NCBI RefSeq assembly: GCF_017104565.1
Contig: NZ_JAAGPD010000024.1
Location: 62,001-126,000, forward strand
DNA from: Paraburkholderia sp. Tr-20389
GTDB lineage: Bacteria; Pseudomonadota; Gammaproteobacteria; Burkholderiales; Burkholderiaceae
DNA length: 64,000 nucleotides
Direction of reading: 5' to 3'
The notes beneath the pieces are model-generated. The model was not told the DNA's origin. It saw only the letters and a list, made by a program, of their open reading frames with translations, and searched no databases. Of the stretch, positions 10,171 to 17,704 are shown in pieces; the stretch's first letter is position 1, and each line of letters begins with the position of its first letter. The translations under genes were made by a program, and so were the position numbers.

Positions 10171-10523
10171 GTATAGGCAAAAATGGAACATTGGAGGCTA
10201 TTCGACGCGACCTGCTTCAAAGCTCCGCAAGTTTGCTTGCTGGTAATGAAACAGATGCTCTAGGGCTAGCTCTGCGTCGCTTGTTTCCAGAAATAGCATA
10301 TGCGTTCGTGGTGCATTGGATACCGGAGCAAGCGGAGGATATTTACTGGGTACTGGTGAGTCCGACGGAGGTTGCGGAGATTGAGATTCCACGAGGTGAG
10401 TATGCAGAGGGGAACACTCCGTTGCTAAAGGTACTAGACGTTGCGGTCTATCAGAAGATGCGACATTCGCGCGACGTTCGACAGAGATTGGAAATTGGAC
10501 TTGAACTGATTAAGAGCATTTAA
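10167..10523 (+). CDS. orphan CDI immunity protein for CT-2
   Basis: 118 aa. It overlaps the stop of the displaced toxin module by four bases (ATGA), the same coupling seen for the first toxin/immunity pair. No known domain was recognised and there is no signal peptide. Keeping such a gene would protect the cell from siblings or relatives whose exoprotein carries the CT-2 toxin. Confidence 0.65.
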   Translation: MSIGKNGTLEAIRRDLLQSSASLLAGNETDALGLALRRLFPEIAYAFVVHWIPEQAEDIYWVLVSPTEVAEIEIPRGEYAEGNTPLLKVLDVAVYQKMRHSRDVRQRLEIGLELIKSI

Positions 10524-10525
10524 GC

Positions 10526-11392
10526 TCCGCAAACAACAAACCCGGCGTCTGCCGATTTTGGGGCGAAGGCGGGACCTATCGCGTTGCGATGCACACGGCA
10601 GGCGGCGCGCTGATCGCGGGCCTCGGTGGTGGCAGCGCGCTTGGCGGCGCGGCTGGCGCGGGCTTGTCGTCGGCGATTGGCGGCAAGCTGAATGCGCTGG
10701 CCGACCAGTTCGAGACGGGCAACGGCAGCGGTGCAGACCCCGGCCTGACGGCGGGCAACGTCGCCGCCAACATCATCGCGGGCGGGATTGGTGGACTGGT
10801 GGGCGGCAACTCGGGTGCGTTCACGGCATCGAATGCGGACCTGTATAACCGCAGTGAAACCAATGGACAGGGCAACGGCGAAACGAAAAGCGAGTTCATT
10901 AATAGCGCCAGGAATGCAAGTGCTGGTGCCTGGAATGGTCTTGTCGCCGTTGCTGAATTGGGTGTCAACTTGCCTAACGGTGGCCCGTTTGCTTCGCCAG
11001 GTGACCCCGGCTATATCTCGCTAGACGGGGCGCGATTGCCCTACACCCCGGGAGATCAGATTGGCACTGGTGTAGAGTTCTTTGCTGCAGCTCTTGCTAC
11101 GAGGGGTACAGGAAAAAGCGCTGCGGTTGAAGCAGTAGGTGATGCTGTTTAGTTCGGTAAGGTTGAAAACCAAATAAGTCACACATTCCGCCACATCGAA
11201 GCAACAGGATTCGATCGCGATATTGTGCAGAATGCGATCCAATCCGATCTATCTGGTATCGCCAGTTATCTTCCGCAAGGCCAATACAGCGGAGCAGTTG
11301 TGGTGAATGGTGTGAAGCTCGATTACAGCGCGTTTAAGTTGCCCGACGGAACAGTCAATGTCGGACGTATTACTCCACCGAGGACAAAATAA
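10526..11392 (+). pseudogene. displaced CDI pretoxin-toxin module with in-frame amber stop (orphan CT-3)
   Basis: From about 10556 the frame (FWGEGGTYRVAMHTAGGAL...) repeats the pretoxin segment of the full exoprotein (WDEGGANRVALHVAGGAL...). It includes the DLYN tetrad at 10838-10849, identical at that site. A different C-terminus follows. TAG at 11150-11152 interrupts it, but the same frame continues for 79 further codons (starting FGKVENQISHTFRHIEATGF) to TAA at 11390-11392. The immunity gene starts two bases later, so the natural toxin end is 11392. The product is therefore truncated unless the amber codon is suppressed or is a sequence error. Confidence 0.8.
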
Positions 11393-11394
11393 AA

Positions 11395-11712
11395 ATGCGC
11401 AAATTGCGACCAAGTGAACTTGCATTTGTCAAGGAAATGCTGAAAGGCGTGCCTGATGAAGAAAGAATCGCCTCAAGCTTGCCGGATAGATTGGTGGACG
11501 ACATGGACGATGGCGGAATGGGTGGATTAACGTTCATCTCGTCCAGGGAAAATCGCTCCTTAGGACCTGTTTTAGCGGAGAAACAGTTTGCTGACCAAGA
11601 CGGAGTGGCCGTTTTGGCGACTTTGAATATAGACGACAGCGGCGAGCTATACGAGCTTGACATTTTGAAAGTTGACTTTTCACCGTTGAAAAGCTTTCCC
11701 CCAAGTGAATAA
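11395..11712 (+). CDS. orphan immunity protein for CT-3 (DUF6984-like)
   Basis: 105 aa, starting two bases after the end of the third toxin module. The N-terminal MRKLRPSELAFVKEML pattern and overall length resemble small DUF6984-type immunity proteins; this is from memory and unverified. Acidic, no signal peptide. Its stop overlaps the GTG start of the next gene by eight bases, so the two are likely co-translated. Confidence 0.6.
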   Translation: MRKLRPSELAFVKEMLKGVPDEERIASSLPDRLVDDMDDGGMGGLTFISSRENRSLGPVLAEKQFADQDGVAVLATLNIDDSGELYELDILKVDFSPLKSFPPSE

Positions 11713-12037
11713 ATTGAACACTTGGCAAAAACTTATGGCTTCAACGAGTGAGCACATTGAACGTGGCTCCTTGCTTAGATTCGCAGCAGGCTATCCATTC
11801 GAGGAATATGTCGTGATGATGGTATGTGAGGCGCCAGATAAATCGGGCAGACTCGGATTGATCGCGATTAGCGGATACAAGGCAGGGATCAATTGCTACG
11901 TTGTATTCCCTGAAGAAGCGTCACCGTCGCAACTGTCGACTCGCTGGCTTATTGACAACTGGCACAACGGGGTCTGGCCTGGTGGTGACTTAAGTAATGT
12001 CGAATTCCGTGCCCCACTCGAAGCACATCAAATTTAA
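11705..12037 (+). CDS. second orphan immunity protein (Imm45-like)
   Basis: 110 aa from a GTG start overlapping the previous gene. The pattern LLRFAAGYPFEEYVVMMV, then GYKAG, then a late W-x5-W segment (WLIDNWHNGVWPGG) resembles the Imm45 family of polymorphic-toxin immunity proteins. There is no toxin module immediately upstream for it. It is probably what remains of an earlier toxin/immunity pair, or a second protector against toxin CT-3. Confidence 0.6.
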   Translation: MNKLNTWQKLMASTSEHIERGSLLRFAAGYPFEEYVVMMVCEAPDKSGRLGLIAISGYKAGINCYVVFPEEASPSQLSTRWLIDNWHNGVWPGGDLSNVEFRAPLEAHQI

Positions 12038-12084
12038 CTCTGCAGGCTCGGCACCGTAGTCGAGCCTAAGTTCCGATCGATTCT

Positions 12085-13866
12085 ATGAAGATAAGCAAGA
12101 GGCTGGCGGCGTTGCCGCTCACAGCCCTGGTCACACTCGCGTCCGCGCAACGCGCACCAGCGCCCGCCGATGAAGCGGCAGCGGCCCGCGCGAATGCCGA
12201 ACAGAACCAGCAGCTACAGCAGCAGCGCGACGCACAGCAGCGCACCCAACAGGTCAACGCGCCTGCCGTGCGCTCGACGGCACAGAAGGCCGAAGGCTTC
12301 CCTGTGTTGCCCGTCGAATTGCCGTGCTTTCGCATCGACACATTCGCGCTCGACGTGCCCGCGACACTGCCCGATATCGCACGCAAACACGGCGCATCGA
12401 ATCTGCCGCTTGATCCGTTCTGGTTCGCGCGCGAATGGCCTGACCACTACAAGGGTCAGTGCATCGGCAAGGTAGGACTCGATACGCTCACCAAGGGATT
12501 GCAGCAGACGATACTGTCGCGCGGCTATGTGACCACGCGCGTGCTGCTGCCAGAACAGGATCTGTCGACGGGCACACTCAAGGTCGCGCTCGTGCCAGGC
12601 GTCGTGCGCCATATCCGTTTCGCCGATCCTGACACACGCGGCACATGGAAGTCCGCGTTCCCCGCGCGCGACGGCGACCTGCTCGACCTGCGCGACCTTG
12701 AGCAAGGGCTGGAGCAAATGAAGCGTGTCGCGTCGCAGGACGTGGACATGAAGATCGAGCCGACAGAAACACCCGGCGAGAGCGATATCGTGCTGAACAT
12801 GAAGCGCGCGAAGCCATGGAGCTTCGTCGCATCGGTCGATAACTCAGGCACCAAGGCAACGGGCAAGTGGCAAGGCAACGTGAGCCTTGGTCTCGACAAC
12901 CCGCTCGGCCTGAACGACGTGCTTGCAGCAGGCGCGAACCAGGACCTGTCATTCGGCAACAAGGCACTTGGCTCGCACGGCTTTAACGGCTCGTACTCCG
13001 TGCCATGGGGCTACTGGACCGCGACGCTGTCGGGCAACACGAACACGTACTATCAGAACATCGCGGCGGTCAACGAGACGTTCGTATCGAGCGGCAATTC
13101 GCAGACAGCCGCGTTCAGGCTCGCGCGTGTATTGTCGCGCAGCCAGACCGACGTACTCGGTGCCTACATCCAGTTGTCGAAACGCTTCGGCGAGAGTTTC
13201 ATCGAAGGAACGACCATCCCGATCCAGGACCGCAACAACACGTTCATCGAAGCAGGCGCGACCGACCGTCATTATTTCGGCGCGGCACAGTTCGATGGCA
13301 CGCTCGCGTACCGCCAGGGCGTTCGCGGCCTCGGCGCGACGGGCGATCCGAACCCCGGCCTATACGACCAGACCAGCAAGCCCGCAACCTATCCGACGTA
13401 TCTGTTCAGGATGGCTGTACTCGACGCGAACCTGTCGATTCCGTTCGCTGTCGCGTCGCAAGCCTTCCGCTACGTGACGACCGTTCACGGTCAGTTCACG
13501 AACGACACGCTGTTCTATCTCGACGACCTGACCATCGGCAGCCGCTACACGGTGCGTGGCTTCGACGGCGAAACGATGCTCGCCGCAGAGAAAGGCTTCT
13601 ACTGGCGCAACGAACTGCAATGGCCGATCTTCCAGACCGGGCAGACGCTCTATGCAGGGATCGACTACGGCCGCGTGTTCGGTCCTAACACGGCGATTCT
13701 GGCGGGCACCCAACTCGCGGGCGCGGTGATCGGCATTCGCGGCCTCATACCGGCGAAGTACGCAGGAATCTCGTATGACCTGTTCGTGGGGACACCGATC
13801 TACAAACCGGCCGGATTTCCGACCGCACGCGTGACGGTCGGTGTGCAGGCGACGGCACAGTTCTGA
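12085..13866 (+). CDS. CdiB/BcpB-type outer-membrane transporter (two-partner secretion, Omp85 superfamily)
   Basis: 593 aa. The signal peptide probably ends at ASA21. A Gln/Ala-rich linker follows, then a POTRA region (about 70-240), where CIG and the segment from GYVTTRVLLPEQDLSTG to VALVPG are typical, then a C-terminal 16-strand barrel. The conserved TpsB motif VRGF occurs in RYTVRGFDGETML near residue 490. It recognises the TPS domain of the exoprotein and exports it. The order toxin, immunity genes, transporter last matches the Burkholderia bcpA-I-B arrangement rather than the enterobacterial cdiBAI order. No bcpO-like small lipoprotein was seen. Confidence 0.93.
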   Translation: MKISKRLAALPLTALVTLASAQRAPAPADEAAAARANAEQNQQLQQQRDAQQRTQQVNAPAVRSTAQKAEGFPVLPVELPCFRIDTFALDVPATLPDIARKHGASNLPLDPFWFAREWPDHYKGQCIGKVGLDTLTKGLQQTILSRGYVTTRVLLPEQDLSTGTLKVALVPGVVRHIRFADPDTRGTWKSAFPARDGDLLDLRDLEQGLEQMKRVASQDVDMKIEPTETPGESDIVLNMKRAKPWSFVASVDNSGTKATGKWQGNVSLGLDNPLGLNDVLAAGANQDLSFGNKALGSHGFNGSYSVPWGYWTATLSGNTNTYYQNIAAVNETFVSSGNSQTAAFRLARVLSRSQTDVLGAYIQLSKRFGESFIEGTTIPIQDRNNTFIEAGATDRHYFGAAQFDGTLAYRQGVRGLGATGDPNPGLYDQTSKPATYPTYLFRMAVLDANLSIPFAVASQAFRYVTTVHGQFTNDTLFYLDDLTIGSRYTVRGFDGETMLAAEKGFYWRNELQWPIFQTGQTLYAGIDYGRVFGPNTAILAGTQLAGAVIGIRGLIPAKYAGISYDLFVGTPIYKPAGFPTARVTVGVQATAQF

Positions 13867-13991
13867 GCAAAAGTCTGTCCAACGGGCACGAAGCGGCTCA
13901 CACTATCGGGCTACATGAAAGGCTCTCGATTGCCTTGCAACGGAACAGAAAGCGGGACCCTGAACGTACGAGCGACTGTACTACCGGACCG

Positions 13992-14025
13992 AAAAAAGGC
14001 CGTGCCTCTCCGCACGGCCTTTTTT
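13992..14025. terminator. bidirectional rho-independent terminator
   Basis: A perfect 14-bp stem (13992-14005 with 14012-14025), loop CTCTCC, flanked by A6 and T6. It lies between the converging CDI transporter and symporter genes and would stop both. Confidence 0.9.
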
Positions 14026-14037
14026 CCCAGAGAAAAA

Positions 14038-15516
14038 TCAATGCGTATGCACCTGCGACTGCTCAGCCCGCGCATGCGGCTGAGTCAGAGCACTGACAAC
14101 AACAAACACGACCACATTCAGCGCGAGCGCAACAAACCCGATATTCACATCCTTCAAAGCATCCGGCAAAAACGGCATCAATTGCGCGACAGTTAGCTTG
14201 AAGATAGTCGTCACAGCAACAACAGCGACGCCTACGAGAATCCCGCAAAACGCCCCTTGTTTCGTAGCACGATTTCGCGGCGCAAGACTGCAAACAACAG
14301 CAGGAAACAGCTGAGTAACAAAGCTATAACCCATCAACAGCAGCGCAACGATCGTCTCACCGCCGTGCAGCGTAAAGAGCACGGCAACCACCGCGACAAC
14401 AGGCACGAACATTCGCGCGAGCTTCGCGACAGTTTCATCAGCAGCATTACGCTGCACGAGCCCGCGATAGATATCGTTGGCGAGCAGCGTCGAAGCCGTC
14501 GTCAGAATCATCGATCCCGGCACCAGAGCAGTCAGCACGCCCGCGGCACCAATCACCCCGACGAACCACGGATCGAACGTCGCGAGCGACAGCTTGAACA
14601 GCGACAAATCGATATCGCCACCCTTGAGTCCCGGCACCTTCAACGCCGCGGCAAAACCGACGAAGAACACGAACAGAAGAATCAGCTGATACAGCGGCAG
14701 CACGATCGCATTGCGCCGGAAAATGCGCTCGTCCTTCGCGGTAAACACCGAGCCGAACGTATGCGGCCACATGAAGAAGCCGAGCGCAGTCAGCAGCACC
14801 GTCGACTGGAACCACGTCACGCTCGAGCCTTTTTCCGGGAACGTCAGGAAGCCGGGACGCGCCGCGTCGATCGCATGGAACATCTGGCCCAGCCCGCCAT
14901 AGTAGTGAATGGGCAGATAGATGCCGAGGAACAGCACGATGCCGAGGATCAGCATATCCTTCACGACGGAGTTCCATGCCGAGCCGCGCACGCCCGACAT
15001 CATCACGTAGATCGTGACCACGGCCGCGCCGATCCAGATGGCCGCCGACGAAGGAATCGCGCCATACGATGCCGTCGACACGATGATGCCGAGCCCCTTC
15101 AGTTGCAGCACGAGATAGGGAATCAACGCGGCCACGTCGACGATCGCGACCAGCACACCGAGCGAGGAACTCTCGTATTTGCGCGTGAAGAAGTGCGGCT
15201 GCGACACCACGCGATGCGCCTTCGCGAAACGCCACACGGGCGGCAGCATCCAGTACGACAGGATATAGGCGAGGGTGCCGTACGCAAGAATGTAGTAGAC
15301 GGGCGCGCCCTTGCCGTACGCAAAGCCGCTGCCGCCGAGGAACGTGAACGTCGTGTAGATTTCACCCGCCATCAGCAGGAACACGAATGCCGTGCCGAAG
15401 CTGCGGCCGCCCACCGTCCATTGCTCCAGACTCATGTCGTGACCATGACGGGCGCGCACGCCGAGATACAGCGCGAACAGCGTGACGGCGGCGATGATTG
15501 CGAGGGCGCTGCTCAT
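14038..15516 (-). CDS. sodium:solute symporter (SSS family, MctP-like)
   Basis: 492 aa with about 13 hydrophobic segments. The N-terminal pattern WTVGGRSFGTAFVFLLMAGE, then GGSGFAYGKGAP, is typical of SSS permeases. The central GVRGSAWNSVVKDMLILG matches the SSS signature region. The substrate is probably a small organic acid (lactate, pyruvate or an amino acid), inferred from resemblance to MctP-type permeases. The gene overlaps the upstream DUF3311 gene by four bases, a pairing common in proteobacterial SSS loci. Confidence 0.9.
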   Translation of the reverse strand: MSSALAIIAAVTLFALYLGVRARHGHDMSLEQWTVGGRSFGTAFVFLLMAGEIYTTFTFLGGSGFAYGKGAPVYYILAYGTLAYILSYWMLPPVWRFAKAHRVVSQPHFFTRKYESSSLGVLVAIVDVAALIPYLVLQLKGLGIIVSTASYGAIPSSAAIWIGAAVVTIYVMMSGVRGSAWNSVVKDMLILGIVLFLGIYLPIHYYGGLGQMFHAIDAARPGFLTFPEKGSSVTWFQSTVLLTALGFFMWPHTFGSVFTAKDERIFRRNAIVLPLYQLILLFVFFVGFAAALKVPGLKGGDIDLSLFKLSLATFDPWFVGVIGAAGVLTALVPGSMILTTASTLLANDIYRGLVQRNAADETVAKLARMFVPVVAVVAVLFTLHGGETIVALLLMGYSFVTQLFPAVVCSLAPRNRATKQGAFCGILVGVAVVAVTTIFKLTVAQLMPFLPDALKDVNIGFVALALNVVVFVVVSALTQPHARAEQSQVHTH

Positions 15517-15725
15517 GAACGCACCTCCTCGCCCGACGAAGCCTGACGGTTAGCAGGATCGAACCGGTAGATGAGTCCCATGATGACCGAGCTCAGCACC
15601 ACCCACATGACGATCCACGCAAGCACGAACGGCATGCCGAGCACGAGCGGTTCGACGCGGTTGACGAACGGAACGCCGAGCAGAATGCCGATGAACGGCA
15701 GCACGGCGAGCAGACGAAATGACAT
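15513..15725 (-). CDS. DUF3311 small membrane protein, symporter partner
   Basis: 70 aa with two hydrophobic segments (LLAVLPFIGILLGVPFVN and the segment around MPFVLAWIVMWVVLSS). The start is supported by GAGGAG about 8 bases upstream on the minus strand. DUF3311 proteins usually sit directly before an SSS-family permease, and the ATGA overlap with the downstream symporter gene suggests coupled translation. An auxiliary or stabilising role is inferred. Confidence 0.88.
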   Translation of the reverse strand: MSFRLLAVLPFIGILLGVPFVNRVEPLVLGMPFVLAWIVMWVVLSSVIMGLIYRFDPANRQASSGEEVRS

Positions 15726-16046
15726 GGGACAACTCCTCGAATGGGAATGAGTCGGTCTCGATGAACGTCAATTCCTGAAGCAATGACTGGGTGCCGCGCA
15801 CCGACTGTATGCCTCTTGCCACATTTCGGTAAAGGTCGCCAAAAATATGCAGGTATATTGAAAGGATGTTGCGCAAACGCAGTGCCTGCATGCATCGGCA
15901 CGCATCGGCATGCATCGAACCCGTGCTGCATTGCATGAAGAAGGTGCCCGCGAATAGCGTGCGGATTTCGTTGCATTTACACTGATCGGCCTTCATGCTC
16001 CGTTGCGCGGCGCAAAAAACAAAACCATTCAAGAGCGAATTCATCG
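15726..16046. other. divergent intergenic region with three 10-bp direct repeats
   Basis: 321 bases between divergent genes, without a convincing gene. At 15891-15920 a ten-base unit is present three times in tandem (TGCATCGGCA, CGCATCGGCA, TGCATCGAAC). The spacing of about one helix turn would suit a regulator binding one DNA face. No factor can be named. Confidence 0.4.
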
Positions 16047-16718
16047 ATGATTGCGAGCCTCATTTCGGAGATTCTGTTTGGCTTCACAGGGTTGATCAGC
16101 ATCATCAATCCGATCGCGATCGCCTTCGTGTTTCTCGACCGTACGGACTCGCTGACGGACGCCGAACGCGCCGCGCTCGCGAGGCGCGTCGCCATCAATG
16201 CGTTCTTCGTGCTGCTGGTCGTATTCTTTGTCGGCACGCCGATCCTGCATTTCTTCGGCATCTCGATGGAGGCATTGCGCATCGGCGGCGGACTGGCCGT
16301 TGCCGTCAGCGCATGGAACATGCTCAACGCGCCCGAACGGCAGCCGAACGAAGCCGCCGTCAAGCCCGTCGATCCCGACAACGCGATGTCGAAGGCATTC
16401 TTCCCGTTGACGGTGCCGCTCACGACAGGCCCCGGCACGATGGCGACGGCAATCGCGCTGAACGCGAACCGCAGTCACAAGCTGTCGGAGTTCCTGATGT
16501 CGTCGATTGCCTCCGTGACGATTTCGTTTCTTGTCATGCTCGCGATCTGGTTCACGTATAACCATGCTGCTACGTTCGGACGTCTGCTCGGCAAGGAAGG
16601 GACGAAGGTGGCCTTGCGGGTGTCCGCGTTCCTGCTCTTGTGCATCGGCGTGCAGATCATCCTGACGGGGCTGTCCGAGTTTCTTGCGCCGATTGCGGCC
16701 GGGCGGCTGAACAACTGA
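16047..16718 (+). CDS. MarC family integral membrane protein (UPF0056)
   Basis: 223 aa with six predicted hydrophobic segments and the MarC hallmark INPI near the N-terminus (GLISIINPIAIAFVF), then FFPLTVPLTTGPGT in the middle. MarC proteins are inner-membrane proteins of uncertain function; the original link with multiple antibiotic resistance was not upheld. Single gene, divergent from the symporter operon, with a weak ribosome binding site. Confidence 0.9.
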   Translation: MIASLISEILFGFTGLISIINPIAIAFVFLDRTDSLTDAERAALARRVAINAFFVLLVVFFVGTPILHFFGISMEALRIGGGLAVAVSAWNMLNAPERQPNEAAVKPVDPDNAMSKAFFPLTVPLTTGPGTMATAIALNANRSHKLSEFLMSSIASVTISFLVMLAIWFTYNHAATFGRLLGKEGTKVALRVSAFLLLCIGVQIILTGLSEFLAPIAAGRLNN

Positions 16719-16778
16719 GCGCCGCGCTGTGTTTCAAAGCGGCGCGTGCATAGACGTTTTTCATCGAGGAGAGCGATC

Positions 16779-17612
16779 ATGTGCCGCTGGCTGGCTTACA
16801 CAGGGAACCCCATTCAGCTCGAAGCCGTCCTGTTCAGGGCGAAGCACTCGCTGATCGACCAGAGCCTGCACTCGCGGCTCGGCCAGACCACCACCAACGG
16901 CGACGGCTTCGGCGTCGGCTGGTACGGCCAGCCAACCGACATTCCGTTCCGCTACCGCTGCGCGCATCCCGCGTGGAGCGACCGCAATCTGCGCGATGCC
17001 GCGCGTGCCGTGCGCGCGGCGCTGTTCGTCGCGCATATCCGCGCGGCGACAGATACGCCGTCGCAGGAAACCAACTGCCATCCGTTTCGCTACGGCCGCT
17101 GGCTGTTCATGCACAACGGGCTCATACGCGACTATCCGAAAGTGCGGCGCGACCTGATGCTCGGGATCGACCCGGACCTGTTCGCATCGATCGAAGGCTC
17201 GACGGATTCGGAGGTGATGTTCTATCTCGCGCTGACGTTCGGGCTGGAAATCGATCCCGTACTGGCGCTCGAACGCATGGCCGGTTTCGTCGAGGAAACG
17301 GGGCGGCGGCACGGCATCGAGGCGCCGCTGAACATGACCGTCTGCGCGACGGACGGCGAGCAGATCGTGTCGGCGCGTTATTCGAGCGAACGGCAGTCGC
17401 GCTCGCTCTATCACAGCACGTCGATCCGTCATCTGATGGAGTTGTATCCTGATGATCCGCGTCTGGCCGCCGTCGGCGAAGACGCGTTTCTCGTGCTGTC
17501 GGAACCGCTCGTCGATCTGGAAGGGTGGTGGGAAGAAATTCCGGAGTCGACGGCGATCGTCGCGCGGCGCGGCACGATCGACTCGCGGTCATTCGATCCG
17601 CATGGAACGTAG
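16779..17612 (+). CDS. class II glutamine amidotransferase (YafJ-like)
   Basis: 277 aa. The ATG at 16779 is chosen because it gives MCRWLAY, placing the catalytic cysteine at residue 2 as class II enzymes require, and GAGGAG lies just upstream. The glutamine-binding and oxyanion elements are present: RLGQTTTNGDGFGVGWYG, HIRAATDTPSQETNCHPF and FMHNGLIRD. Only the glutaminase domain is present, so the ammonia acceptor is unknown, as for other YafJ/EgtC-like proteins. Expression is probably monocistronic. Confidence 0.9.
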   Translation: MCRWLAYTGNPIQLEAVLFRAKHSLIDQSLHSRLGQTTTNGDGFGVGWYGQPTDIPFRYRCAHPAWSDRNLRDAARAVRAALFVAHIRAATDTPSQETNCHPFRYGRWLFMHNGLIRDYPKVRRDLMLGIDPDLFASIEGSTDSEVMFYLALTFGLEIDPVLALERMAGFVEETGRRHGIEAPLNMTVCATDGEQIVSARYSSERQSRSLYHSTSIRHLMELYPDDPRLAAVGEDAFLVLSEPLVDLEGWWEEIPESTAIVARRGTIDSRSFDPHGT

Positions 17613-17704
17613 GGCCTTTTGCACGTCCAGGCACGCGCGACTCGTGTAAACCCTGATACGCGACGCGCGTCCGTCTGCCGTTGTTGCATGAAGGGAGTGC
17701 AACC

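Noticed and set aside
14257-15546. A 429-codon open frame opposite the symporter gene
   Set aside because: The symporter has full family motifs and membrane segments; the opposite frame is His/Arg/Gln-rich noise with no ribosome binding site.
16746-16778. Start of the glutamine amidotransferase 11 codons upstream
   Set aside because: The class II enzyme needs Cys directly after the initiator Met, which fits only ATG 16779.
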